A stretch of 35,029 nucleotides of DNA from Alphaproteobacteria bacterium (GTDB lineage Bacteria > Pseudomonadota > Alphaproteobacteria > Acetobacterales > Acetobacteraceae). Numbering within the stretch: the stretch's first letter is position 1; each line of letters opens with the position of its first letter. The notes beneath the pieces were generated by a model. The model saw only the letters and a program-made list of their open reading frames with translations, had not been told where the DNA came from and ran no database searches. The stretch spans positions 1 through 35,029 of the forward strand of contig JAPLOK010000211.1 of the NCBI GenBank assembly GCA_026400775.1, given 5' to 3'. A program made the translations under genes and the position numbers. Below, piece after piece: positions 1-8,889 of this stretch.

Positions 1-51
1 ATCAGCGCGCGCCAACGCCCGCTCTCGCAAATCGTCTGAGTATGGCCGCAT
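1..51 (-). mobile_element. N-terminus of an IS630-family-like transposase, running off the left edge of the window
   Basis: Reverse strand from 51 to 1 reads ATGCGGCCATACTCAGACGATTTGCGAGAGCGGGCGTTGGCGCGCGCTGAT = MRPYSDDLRERALARAD. This resembles the typical IS630-family N-terminus (PYS.DLRERV...). Only 17 codons are visible. Confidence 0.6.
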
Positions 52-171
52 CCCCGCTGGCCTCCTGTCCAGCAGGAAGCTTGAATCAGAAACTCAGCCG
101 CGCCGGAATCCCGATTCTATCAAAAGACAGCATGCTCTAAAGTAGTATACTACAACTATAATCCAAATTAC

Positions 172-2127
172 GTGGGTCCAGATAAGTGGGAAACTACCCA
201 GACCTACGGTGAGAATGCGAAAATTGTCAACGATACATTCCAAGATGTGTTTGACAACAACGAGATATTTGCGTCACGCACGACATGGTTTGATACTCAA
301 GGCTGGAAAGTTACTGAAAACGCAAATCTTGACAATGGTAATACTTATGTTCTGACCTTCGGGCCAGGATCCAATGTGATGCAGTCTTATGTTTTTCATG
401 ATGCAAATCACGACGAAACGTGGAGTCGAGTTGAATATTCGGAATTGAATTCGGGCTCTGGACAATGGATGAAGACCAACGTCTACGATGACTATGGCAG
501 ACTGGATCAATTTCGGCATGACGACCTTCCTGACAATTTTGATTTCGAGTGGTACGTCAATACAACCGATGCGGATGGTCAGTTTGATGGGCAGTATGGC
601 GTTCGAGACAACGGCACAACGTGGAAGTTTGGTTGGAACGGTCAAACTTATACACACTGGAAGGAAGCGGATCCGTTAGATTATTATGCGCATTGGAAAA
701 CTATCGACTACAGAGCGTACGATATGGCGAGTGCGAAATGGGCAAGCTCGCTCATCGAATACAACGACAGCACGAAGCTGCTATGGGCGCAGGACACTAA
801 AGGCATCCAGCGTTGGTCGCAGTTCGAAATGTCGTTCAATGCTGACGGCACGGTCAACGACATCCAGACGACCATGCGGGATGGGTTGAAAGTTCAAGAT
901 CGTACCGTAGCGGATGGCAATGGCGGTTACCAGCACTTCACCGTCTATCGCGATGCGAGCGGTGTCGAGGTCGGCCGGGTCATCACGGCTGCTACGGGGC
1001 TACAGACGGCGAATTTGACGGCCGCGAGTGCGGTTGCCGGAGCCCATTTGTTCATCAACGCCAGTACGGGCAGCTTTGAAATCGGGATCAATTCAGGCGG
1101 CGGATGGGCCTTGCCCGACCTCAGCGGCGGGCCGGGTATTTGGGAGGCAGTCAAGGGGGTTACGAACTTCCTCCTTGGGCGCGGCGGCCTTGCCGGGTCA
1201 ACGCTGGGCATGGTGCTAACCCCATGGAACACCTATCCGCCGGCCCAGCTATTCGAACTGAGCCCGGACTTTCGCTTCATCGCTCCACCGCCCATGGAAG
1301 TGACACCAACACTCCAGTATCGTGACGCGAACGGCCAGTGGCAAACGATTAACGGCGCTGCGGTAGGCGCCACATTCACCGGCAGCGTGCTGAGACTCGA
1401 CAGCGCCCGATTCACCGAGCTAACCGGCCTTGATGCGTCAGTGCTTGCAACAACCCCTGACCGGGGAATTGGAGATAATTCGGGAAATTTCACTATTGAT
1501 GAGCAACCCGCCCTTGGACAAGGCGAGTCACCTGACGGAGAGCCGCCGAATGGCAGCGACGTCGCGGCGATTGTTGGCGGCTTGTTTGCTGTCGTTGCGG
1601 AACGAGGTTTAGAGAGCGATAGGATGGCCGTGGAGTTGCGTTCGCTCGCGGGTGCCGTGGTTAGAGTATGGGGCGCCGACGCGTCTCCTGAGAATTTGGC
1701 CCGGGCGCTAGACTTGGCGAGAGATTCGGCGATATCTAGTAATGATCCAAGCGCCCTTGGCCGAACGAGGCCAAATGAATTCGAGGCAGCAATTCGCTAC
1801 GAGAGGGCTAACAATGTGCTTCTGGACCGATCTGGAGGATCAGGTGTAGATTTCATTATTAGGGGTAGCACCGGAGGAAGTGGACCCAATGGACAGATAA
1901 CTATTGATGAAATGGGATCAAATCTGACAAATCAATTCGTCCCATCTCAAATGAATAATTTAGTTGAAACAGTTGTTTCGAAGCTAAGAAATCCTAACAC
2001 CGATTTAGTTTTAGTTGATGTTTCGCGCTGGTCGGCTAGTCAGGTGACGACTTTTGAGAGTCGATTGCTAAACGATAGTCGGCTTCACAATCAAATGGGC
2101 CGCATAATCATACAAGGAAGGCCGTAA
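172..2127 (+). CDS. 5'-truncated polymorphic toxin: repeat-like N-terminal region, pre-toxin linker, and C-terminal domain resembling the CdiA C-terminal tRNase type
   Basis: 651 aa ORF. The frame is open back to codon 85 (in-frame TGA at 82-84) with no credible start or RBS. The C-terminus (EFEAAIRYERANNVLLDRSGGSGVDFIIRG...GQITIDEMGSN...NPNTDLVLVDVSRWSASQVTTF...MGRIIIQG) has the VDFI...G.T.D..G...D.VVID...Q pattern of CdiA-type tRNase toxins. Assigned from memory of the family, not a search. Confidence 0.6.
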   Translation: MGPDKWETTQTYGENAKIVNDTFQDVFDNNEIFASRTTWFDTQGWKVTENANLDNGNTYVLTFGPGSNVMQSYVFHDANHDETWSRVEYSELNSGSGQWMKTNVYDDYGRLDQFRHDDLPDNFDFEWYVNTTDADGQFDGQYGVRDNGTTWKFGWNGQTYTHWKEADPLDYYAHWKTIDYRAYDMASAKWASSLIEYNDSTKLLWAQDTKGIQRWSQFEMSFNADGTVNDIQTTMRDGLKVQDRTVADGNGGYQHFTVYRDASGVEVGRVITAATGLQTANLTAASAVAGAHLFINASTGSFEIGINSGGGWALPDLSGGPGIWEAVKGVTNFLLGRGGLAGSTLGMVLTPWNTYPPAQLFELSPDFRFIAPPPMEVTPTLQYRDANGQWQTINGAAVGATFTGSVLRLDSARFTELTGLDASVLATTPDRGIGDNSGNFTIDEQPALGQGESPDGEPPNGSDVAAIVGGLFAVVAERGLESDRMAVELRSLAGAVVRVWGADASPENLARALDLARDSAISSNDPSALGRTRPNEFEAAIRYERANNVLLDRSGGSGVDFIIRGSTGGSGPNGQITIDEMGSNLTNQFVPSQMNNLVETVVSKLRNPNTDLVLVDVSRWSASQVTTFESRLLNDSRLHNQMGRIIIQGRP

Positions 2128-2128
2128 A

Positions 2129-2581
2129 ATGGGCGCAGAAATTGTGTTTAAGGGTATATCAGGCGTGCCGGGATTTGAAAATTCCACCTTCGTCGACGGT
2201 GGCCAGCAGACAACTATATGGTATGTGTCAACTTCTATTTTTGAGTTCATTTTTTCTGTTTTGTATGAAATGATTGTTCCGATCGAAGAAATGCCGGTTT
2301 TCGCCGAAATTTGCCGTAATTCTTGCGGCTATTTTCATGATGAATTTTTTCCAAACTTGCCAGAGTTTGGTGATCCTGTCATTGAGCCCTTTTTGGTGTT
2401 TGGCGATCTCCCCGATCATGAGCAGCAGAAGTTTGCGCTGGGTGTAAATCAATTACTTCGCTCCCTGCATGACGAAACGCTCTCTATACCAAAATTAAAT
2501 TGGAAGGCAAAAAAATTAGAATTGGAAAAAGACATTAACAGACTTAATGTGTTGGTAAATTCTTATATAAAAACAATATAA
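2129..2581 (+). CDS. Candidate immunity protein for the upstream toxin
   Basis: 150 aa ORF starting 1 bp after the toxin stop (TAA 2125-2127, ATG 2129). Low-GC composition shared with the toxin 3' end. No family recognised; assignment is positional. Confidence 0.55.
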   Translation: MGAEIVFKGISGVPGFENSTFVDGGQQTTIWYVSTSIFEFIFSVLYEMIVPIEEMPVFAEICRNSCGYFHDEFFPNLPEFGDPVIEPFLVFGDLPDHEQQKFALGVNQLLRSLHDETLSIPKLNWKAKKLELEKDINRLNVLVNSYIKTI

Positions 2582-2859
2582 AGCTGGCCATGTTTTGGGT
2601 TTAATTGCCCGTTATCGCATGCGTTTTATTGAGCAGTTCGCTCATGCGTGCTGGGCGCAGCACGTTGCGCATTGGCCAACTGTTCCTGGGTGGCGTGACC
2701 CGGCCAGTGGAGGAGGATATCGATATCCCAGTCCTGATTTGGAAGTGATCTCATTGACGCGCTAAATGGTGGTGATGCCGGCCGCCGCATGGCGCGCGCC
2801 GTCCCCGCTGCGCTATCAGCGCGCCATCGGGCCACAAACCGGCCCACAGGACCAACACC

Positions 2860-3561
2860 ATGATCGAGTTCCGACCCTTCAACTCCCTCGGCGGCGCCGA
2901 TTTCGGCTGGCTGAAGGCAAAGCACCATTTCAGCTTCGGGCATTACCGCGATGCCTCGCGCGTCAACTGGGGCGCGCTGCGCGTCTGGAATGATGATGAG
3001 ATCGCGCCCGGCACCGGCTTTGACCCGCACCCGCACCGGGACATGGAAATCATCACCTATGTCCGCCAGGGCGCCATCACCCATAAGGACAATATGGGCA
3101 ATGAAGGCCGCACCGAGGCCGGCGATGTGCAGATCATGTCCGCCGGCACCGGCGTGGTGCACAGCGAATACAATCTGGAATCCGAGGTGACGAAGATCTT
3201 CCAGATCTGGATCATGCCGGACCGCCAGGGTGCGACGCCCAATTGGGGCGCCAAATCCTTCCCCAAGGCCGGGCGCGATGCACGCTTTGCGGTGCTGGCC
3301 AGCGGCCGCGAGGGCGATACCGATGCCCTGCCCATCAACGCCGATGCCGCGGTGATGGCCGCCACCCTGTCCAAGGGCCAGGAACTGACCCACGCTTTGC
3401 CGGCGGGCCGCGTGGCCTATCTGGTGGCGGCGCGCGGCTCTGTCTCCGTCAATGGCCAGGTGCTGAACCTGCGCGATGGTGCCGCGATCCGCGACGAGGC
3501 GGAAATCCGCATCACCGCCGATGACGAGGCCGAGGTGGTGATGGTGGAAGCTGCGGCCTGA
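2860..3561 (+). CDS. Pirin family protein (YhhW-like bicupin)
   Basis: 233 aa with FDPHPHRDMEIITYVRQGAITHKDNMGN...AGDVQIMSAGTGVVHSEYN, characteristic of the pirin N-terminal cupin. Confidence 0.95.
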   Translation: MIEFRPFNSLGGADFGWLKAKHHFSFGHYRDASRVNWGALRVWNDDEIAPGTGFDPHPHRDMEIITYVRQGAITHKDNMGNEGRTEAGDVQIMSAGTGVVHSEYNLESEVTKIFQIWIMPDRQGATPNWGAKSFPKAGRDARFAVLASGREGDTDALPINADAAVMAATLSKGQELTHALPAGRVAYLVAARGSVSVNGQVLNLRDGAAIRDEAEIRITADDEAEVVMVEAAA

Positions 3562-3653
3562 TTGAAGGGCTGAGGCTTCCGGCGGGAGCGTTGTGGTGTA
3601 TCCATGCTCGCCTGCGCGTGCTGTTCGCACGACGCTCCCTTTCGGAGACACAC

Positions 3654-3986
3654 ATGACCGACACCACCATCGGCACCGGCGCCGAGGCCATGCAGGGCCA
3701 GATGATCACCGTGCACTACACCGGCTGGCTGTATGATGAATCCGCGCCCGACAAGAAGGGCCGTAAATTCGACAGCAGCAAGGATCGCGGCCAGCCCTTC
3801 CAGTTCCAGCTCGGCGTCGGCATGGTCATCGCCGGCTGGGATGAGGGCTTCGCGGGCATGAAGGTGGGCGGCGCGCGCACCTTGGTGATCCCGTCGGAAA
3901 AGGGCTATGGCGCGCGCGGCGCCGGCGGCGTGATTCCGCCGAATGCGACGCTGATTTTCGATGTGGAGTTGCTGGGCGTCGGTTGA
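3654..3986 (+). CDS. FKBP-type peptidyl-prolyl cis-trans isomerase
   Basis: MTDTTIGTGAEAMQGQMITVHYTGWLYD...KFDSSKDRGQPFQFQLGVGMVIAGWDEGFAGMKVGGARTLVIPSEKGYG; start placed at ATG 3654 rather than ORF-track 3591. Confidence 0.95.
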   Translation: MTDTTIGTGAEAMQGQMITVHYTGWLYDESAPDKKGRKFDSSKDRGQPFQFQLGVGMVIAGWDEGFAGMKVGGARTLVIPSEKGYGARGAGGVIPPNATLIFDVELLGVG

Positions 3987-3994
3987 TCAGCACC

Positions 3995-4049
3995 GCCATG
4001 GACGCTGCGAATAGCGCCGCGTCCATGGCCGTCAGCTGGCCATGACGGC
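3995..4049. terminator. Two adjacent hairpins after the FKBP gene (possible terminator)
   Basis: GCCATGGACGC (3995-4005) / GCGTCCATGGC (4019-4029), perfect 11-bp inverted repeat; then GCCGTCA (4028-4034) / TGACGGC (4043-4049). No clear T-run. Confidence 0.4.
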
Positions 4050-4086
4050 ATTCTCCGTGCGTCATTGTGCATGTCCCGGAGCCATC

Positions 4087-4470
4087 ATGCCGCATCTCTT
4101 GCTCGCCGCCGCGCTGCTGCTCACAGCCCTGCCCTGGGCTGGCGTGCATGCCCAGCCGAGCCGCAGGTTTTGCGATGGCATCATCCGGGTCGATGCGAGC
4201 CTTCAGCCCGGCAATCCGGCCCGCTACGACCTGGTGTTTGTCTATACCGGGGCTGCGCCAGATCGCCGCCCGACCGTGACGGTCACGCTCGATATCCCGA
4301 GCGACACGTTCCCCGACATCACAGTGCAGCGGGTGCCGGTGTTTTCCATCGGCCGCAGTGAGCGCCGGCAATGGTGCGCGGCCACCGAGAGCCTGCCGCC
4401 GGATCGGCGCGCACCCAGCATCCCGGCTGCTGATCTGCTGAACTTTGTGACGATTGACTGCGCCGGATAG
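4087..4470 (+). CDS. Small secreted hypothetical protein
   Basis: MPHLLLAAALLLTALPWAGVHAQPSRRFCDGIIRVDASL...: signal peptide then a ~110 aa mature region. Start placed at ATG 4087; ORF track starts at 4042. Confidence 0.6.
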   Translation: MPHLLLAAALLLTALPWAGVHAQPSRRFCDGIIRVDASLQPGNPARYDLVFVYTGAAPDRRPTVTVTLDIPSDTFPDITVQRVPVFSIGRSERRQWCAATESLPPDRRAPSIPAADLLNFVTIDCAG

Positions 4471-4521
4471 CGGCCAGCTATCCAACAGCCGGGACCAGGC
4501 AGCTTGGAGAGCAGCTGCCTG
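4465..4521. terminator. Two hairpins between convergent genes (candidate bidirectional terminator)
   Basis: GGATAGC (4465-4471) / GCTATCC (4477-4483), and CAGGCAGCT (4496-4504) / AGCTGCCTG (4513-4521), both perfect, between the + hypothetical gene and rho on -. Confidence 0.45.
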
Positions 4522-4548
4522 ATCGGCGCGAAGCCCGGCCGCTGCGCC

Positions 4549-5823
4549 TCAGGTGTTCATCGCATCGAAGAAATCCTGGTTGGTCTTGCTGTATTTCAGC
4601 TTGTCCAACAGGAATTCCATCGCGTCCTGCGTGCCCATCGGGTTCAGGATGCGCCGCAGCACCCACATCTTGGACAGCGTGCCGCGATCGACCAGCAGCT
4701 CTTCCTTGCGCGTGCCGGATTTCAGAATGTCGATCGCCGGGAAGGTGCGCTTGTCGGACAGCTTGCGGTCCAGCACGATTTCGCTGTTGCCGGTGCCCTT
4801 GAACTCTTCAAAAATCACCTCGTCCATGCGGCTGCCCGTATCGATCAGCGCGGTGGCGATGATGGTCAGCGAACCGCCTTCCTCGATATTGCGCGCGGCA
4901 CCGAAGAAGCGCTTGGGGCGTTGCAGCGCATTGGCGTCCACACCACCGGTCAGCACCTTGCCGCTCGATGGCACCACCGAGTTATAGGCGCGGCCCAGGC
5001 GCGTAATGCTGTCCAGCAGGATCACCACATCGCGCTTGTGCTCGACCAGGCGCTTGGCCTTTTCCAGCACCATTTCCGTCACCTGCACGTGGCGCGTAGC
5101 CGGCTCGTCGAAGGTGCTGGCCACCACTTCGCCGCGCACGGTGCGCGCCATGTCGGTGACTTCCTCGGGGCGCTCATCGATCAGCAGCACCATCAGGAAG
5201 ACATCGGGGTTGTTGGCGGTGATGGATTTGGCGATGTTCTGCAGCATCACCGTCTTGCCGGTGCGCGGCGGTGCCACGATCAGCGCGCGCTGGCCCATGC
5301 CGATCGGCGCGATCAGGTCTATCACCCGGTGCGTGTTGTCCTTGGTAGGACCTTTGCCGACGCTCTCGACCTCGGCGTTTTCCATCTTCAAGCGGCGCGT
5401 CGGGTAAAGCGGCGTCAGGTTGTCGAAGTTGATGCGGTGGCGCAGGGCGTCCGGCTCTTCGAAATTGACCGTGTTGACCTTCAGCAGCGCGAAATACCGC
5501 TCGCCATCCTTGGGCGCGCGGATCTGGCCTTCCACACTGTCACCGGTGCGCAGCGCGAAGCGCCGCACCTGCGCGGGGGAGACATAGATGTCATCGGGCC
5601 CGGGGAGGAAATTCGCTTGCGGGCTGCGCAGATAGCCGAAACCATCCGACAGGATTTCCAGCGTGCCGTCGCCATAGATGGCCTGGTCGTTATCGGCCAG
5701 CACCTTCAGGATGGCGAACATCATGTCCTGCTTGCGCAGGGTGGATGCGGCCTCGACCCCGACTTCCTCGGCGAAGGCCAGGAGATCGGGCGGGGTCATG
5801 TTCTTGAGTTCGGAGAGTTGCAT
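4549..5823 (-). CDS. rho: Transcription termination factor Rho
   Basis: [24 protein letters not shown]...GFGYLRSP...[20 protein letters not shown]...[12 protein letters not shown]...[13 protein letters not shown]...[54 protein letters not shown]. Start placed at ATG 5823. Confidence 0.98.
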   Translation of the reverse strand: MQLSELKNMTPPDLLAFAEEVGVEAASTLRKQDMMFAILKVLADNDQAIYGDGTLEILSDGFGYLRSPQANFLPGPDDIYVSPAQVRRFALRTGDSVEGQIRAPKDGERYFALLKVNTVNFEEPDALRHRINFDNLTPLYPTRRLKMENAEVESVGKGPTKDNTHRVIDLIAPIGMGQRALIVAPPRTGKTVMLQNIAKSITANNPDVFLMVLLIDERPEEVTDMARTVRGEVVASTFDEPATRHVQVTEMVLEKAKRLVEHKRDVVILLDSITRLGRAYNSVVPSSGKVLTGGVDANALQRPKRFFGAARNIEEGGSLTIIATALIDTGSRMDEVIFEEFKGTGNSEIVLDRKLSDKRTFPAIDILKSGTRKEELLVDRGTLSKMWVLRRILNPMGTQDAMEFLLDKLKYSKTNQDFFDAMNT

Positions 5824-5969
5824 CGCGCGTGCGTATTCCGCGTTGAGCAGCGTGCCGCGACTATGGGGCGGGGTCCGGCCTTGCCGGCTGTGCCGCGACT
5901 GCGCTGTGGGGAGGCCTGTGCGAAAATCGTACAAGCGCTCGAGCTATTACGGGATGGTGGGGTGTTTCG

Positions 5970-6581
5970 TCAATCTGCCAATACGCCATGTTGTCGCAAG
6001 AAGGCCAACAGCGGCAGCATGGGCATGCCCAGGATGGCGCTGTGCTCGCCCTCGATGCGGGTGAACAGGTGCATGCCAGGCCCTTCCAGCCGGTAGCCGC
6101 CAACTGAATGTCGCGCGGCCTCGCCCTCCACCGCGACATAGGCGGCGATGAAGGCGTCCGACAGGGGGCGCATGGTCAGCGCCATGCGTCCGGCGTGCTG
6201 CCACACGCGCTGGCCATGGCGATGCGCCACCACGCCATTCACCAAATGGTGTGTGCGGCCGGAGAGGGCGCGCAAATGCCCTGCCACGGCAGCGGCATCC
6301 AGCGGCTTGTCGAACCATTGCCCCTCGCACAGCAGCAGCTGGTCGGCGCCGATCACCAGCGCATCGGGGTGGCGGCGGGCGATGCGGGTGGCCTTGGCAT
6401 CGGCCAGCATCACCGCGGCGTCTTCCGCGCGCAGCTGCTCGGCCTGAGCAGAGGTCTTCAGGGCGTTCTCATCGACTGCGGCCGGCATGGCTTCGAAACG
6501 CAGCCCGGCGGCGCGCAGCAGGGATTGGCGTGCGGCAGACTGGCTGGCCAGGATCAGCGCGGGCGCGGACGCCTGGATCAC
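5970..6581 (-). CDS. maf: Maf family nucleotide pyrophosphatase
   Basis: [38 protein letters not shown]...IGADQLL...; GTG start at 6581 overlaps the upstream gene's stop (GTGA). Confidence 0.92.
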   Translation of the reverse strand: MIQASAPALILASQSAARQSLLRAAGLRFEAMPAAVDENALKTSAQAEQLRAEDAAVMLADAKATRIARRHPDALVIGADQLLLCEGQWFDKPLDAAAVAGHLRALSGRTHHLVNGVVAHRHGQRVWQHAGRMALTMRPLSDAFIAAYVAVEGEAARHSVGGYRLEGPGMHLFTRIEGEHSAILGMPMLPLLAFLRQHGVLAD

Positions 6582-7465
6582 GTCTTGCCCAGCACGGCGG
6601 CGGCCGGATCCTCGGGCGTGGGTTCTGTGTGGGCTCCGCGCTTGCGGTGCCAGATTTCCATTTGCTGCAGCACAGTGGCGGCGGTCTCCTCGATGCTGCG
6701 GCGGGTGACATCCACCACAGGCCAGCCATTGGCCGAACACAGGCGCCGCGCGGCCAGGATTTCGGCTTTCACCGCTTCCTGATCGATGTAGTCGGTCTCA
6801 TCCTGACGGATACCGCCGCCGCCGATGATCTTCAGCCGGTGGCGGCGGATTTCGATCAGCGCCTGCACATCAATGGTCAGCCCGACCACCGGACAGGGCG
6901 GCGATACCAGTTCCGCCGGCAAGGGCGCGCCAGGCACCAGCGGGACATTCGCCGCCTTCACGCCCCGATTCGCCAGATAGAAGCAGGTCGGCGTCTTGGA
7001 GGAGCGTGAGACGCCAACCAGCACAACATCCGCATTGGCAAAACCCGCACTGCCCTGGCCGTCATCATGGGCCAGCACGTAATGCATCGCGTCGATCCGG
7101 CGGAAATAGTCGCTGTCCATCACGTGCTGGGCGCCGCGCTTGGGCTTCGCCGGCGCACCGATTTCGTGCGCCAGCAATTCCATGGCCTGGTCCAGCACAG
7201 AGAGGCAAGGCACGTGCAGCCTGGCGCAGGTTTCCTCCAGGGCGTGGCGCAGCGACTGGTCGACCAGGGTGAACAGGACCGGGCCAGGTTCGTGCTCAAG
7301 GCCCTCCAGCACGCGGTCCAGGTTCATGCGGCTGCGCACCAGCGACCAGCGGTGGTGGATGACCTGGTGGTTCTCGAAGCGCGCCAGAATGGCGCGGCCA
7401 ATGCTGTTCAACGTCTCCCCGGTGCTGTCGGAGACGAGATGCAGGTTGATCCCGCGCTGGTCCAT
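6578..7465 (-). CDS. Pyruvate phosphate dikinase / PEP synthase regulatory protein (DUF299 kinase/pyrophosphorylase)
   Basis: [32 protein letters not shown]...[33 protein letters not shown]...[37 protein letters not shown]. Start at ATG 7465. Confidence 0.95.
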   Translation of the reverse strand: MDQRGINLHLVSDSTGETLNSIGRAILARFENHQVIHHRWSLVRSRMNLDRVLEGLEHEPGPVLFTLVDQSLRHALEETCARLHVPCLSVLDQAMELLAHEIGAPAKPKRGAQHVMDSDYFRRIDAMHYVLAHDDGQGSAGFANADVVLVGVSRSSKTPTCFYLANRGVKAANVPLVPGAPLPAELVSPPCPVVGLTIDVQALIEIRRHRLKIIGGGGIRQDETDYIDQEAVKAEILAARRLCSANGWPVVDVTRRSIEETAATVLQQMEIWHRKRGAHTEPTPEDPAAAVLGKT

Positions 7466-7814
7466 CAGGCTCTCCGCAACGCTGCTTGCTGGGCACACAT
7501 AGGCTGTGCAGGACCGCTGGGGAACAGCGTGGATCACTGTGGAGAATGTGGATGATGTGGTGCCGCCTAGCCAGGCCCGGCCGATAACGGGGATGCATGG
7601 CACAAACTGACAAACCGGCATGTATCCGGGGTGAACAAGCTGGAGAACGGGGACACGCCCAGGAGTAGCTCGCAAGAGCAAGGCCTTGCGCGCCGGCCAC
7701 CCCCTGGGATAGGCCGTGGACATTGCCCGGCGGAGCGGGGTTGCACGCTATCCACACCCCCTACAGACAACCACATCTATCTTACTTCTTAGTTTATGGC
7801 TGATAGTAGGGCCG
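7466..7814. promoter_or_regulatory. oriC: Candidate chromosomal replication origin (oriC) between the DUF299 gene and hemE
   Basis: DnaA-box-like 9-mers CGTGGATCA (7528-7536), TGTGGAGAA (7538-7546), TGTGGATGA (7547-7555) and CTATCCACA (7748-7756), plus an AT-rich stretch at about 7766-7803. Divergent hemE context matches known alphaproteobacterial origins such as Caulobacter. Confidence 0.6.
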
Positions 7815-8858
7815 ATGAACGAAACGACAAAACCGATCCTGCGTGCTCTGGCCGGCGAACCGGTCTGGCCGCCACCGGCCTGGATGATGCGCCAGGCCGG
7901 CCGCCATCTCCCTGAATACAAGGCTACACGGGCCGAGGCTGGGAGCTTCCTGGCACTCGCAACCACGCCACATCTGGCGGCTGAGGTGACGCTGCAACCG
8001 GTGCGCCGCTATGGCATGGACGGCGCCATCCTCTTCAGCGACATCCTGATGGTGCCCTGGGCGCTCGGCCAGAAGCTGTGGATGGAGGAGGGTGAAGGCC
8101 CTCGCCTGGAACCCATCCAGGACATGGCCGCTCTTTCCCGCCTGGACCCCGGCCGCCTGCGCGGTGAGGCACAATGCATCTTCGACACCGTCACCCTGAC
8201 CCGCAACGCGCTGGATGAAGCCTGCAGCCGCACCACCTTGCTGGGCTTTGCAGGCAGCCCCTTCACCGTCGCCTGCTACATGATCGAGGGCCGCGGCGGA
8301 TCGGATTTCGCCTTTACCCGGCATCTCGCCTACACGGACCCCGCATTTTTCGGCCGCCTGATCCGCATTCTGACCGATGCCACGGTGGAATACCTGTTGG
8401 GCCAGGTGGAAGCGGGCGCCGAGGCGCTAATGCTGTTCGACAGCTGGTCGGGCCTGCTCTCGCCCAGCCAGTTCCGGCGCTGGGTGATCGAGCCCACGGC
8501 GAATATCCGCCGTGCCATCGGCCAGGCCGCGCCACTTATCCCGATGATTGGGTTTCCGCGCCTGGCGGGGTCGATGTTCGGGGATTACGCGGCCCGCACC
8601 GGCATGCAGGGCCTGGCCATGGACACCCACATGGACCCGCGCTGGGCTGCACAGCAGATCCCGGCTGAGATGGCGTTGCAGGGCAATCTGGACCCGCTGG
8701 CCTTGATCGCCGGCGGTGTCGCGCTGGAGACTGAGGCCCGGGCGCTGCTCGCGGCCATGCGCGGCCGGCCCTACATCTTCAATCTGGGCCATGGGATCGA
8801 GAAGGAAACGCCCATCGAACACGTGATGGCACTGCTTCGTCTGGTCCGCGGGGGTTGA
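7815..8858 (+). CDS. hemE: Uroporphyrinogen decarboxylase
   Basis: MNETTKPILRALAGEPVWPPPAWMMRQAGRHLPEYKATR...AILFSDILMVPWALG...LFDSWSGLLSP...NLDPLAL...FNLGHGIEKETPIEHV. Confidence 0.98.
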   Translation: MNETTKPILRALAGEPVWPPPAWMMRQAGRHLPEYKATRAEAGSFLALATTPHLAAEVTLQPVRRYGMDGAILFSDILMVPWALGQKLWMEEGEGPRLEPIQDMAALSRLDPGRLRGEAQCIFDTVTLTRNALDEACSRTTLLGFAGSPFTVACYMIEGRGGSDFAFTRHLAYTDPAFFGRLIRILTDATVEYLLGQVEAGAEALMLFDSWSGLLSPSQFRRWVIEPTANIRRAIGQAAPLIPMIGFPRLAGSMFGDYAARTGMQGLAMDTHMDPRWAAQQIPAEMALQGNLDPLALIAGGVALETEARALLAAMRGRPYIFNLGHGIEKETPIEHVMALLRLVRGG

Positions 8859-8889
8859 ACTCCGCGCCCAGGGGGGTATCTGCGGCGTA

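Noticed and set aside
4504-6096. 530 aa + strand ORF
   Set aside because: Antisense to rho and part of maf; His/Gln/Arg-rich translation with no recognisable domain; typical GC-rich shadow ORF.
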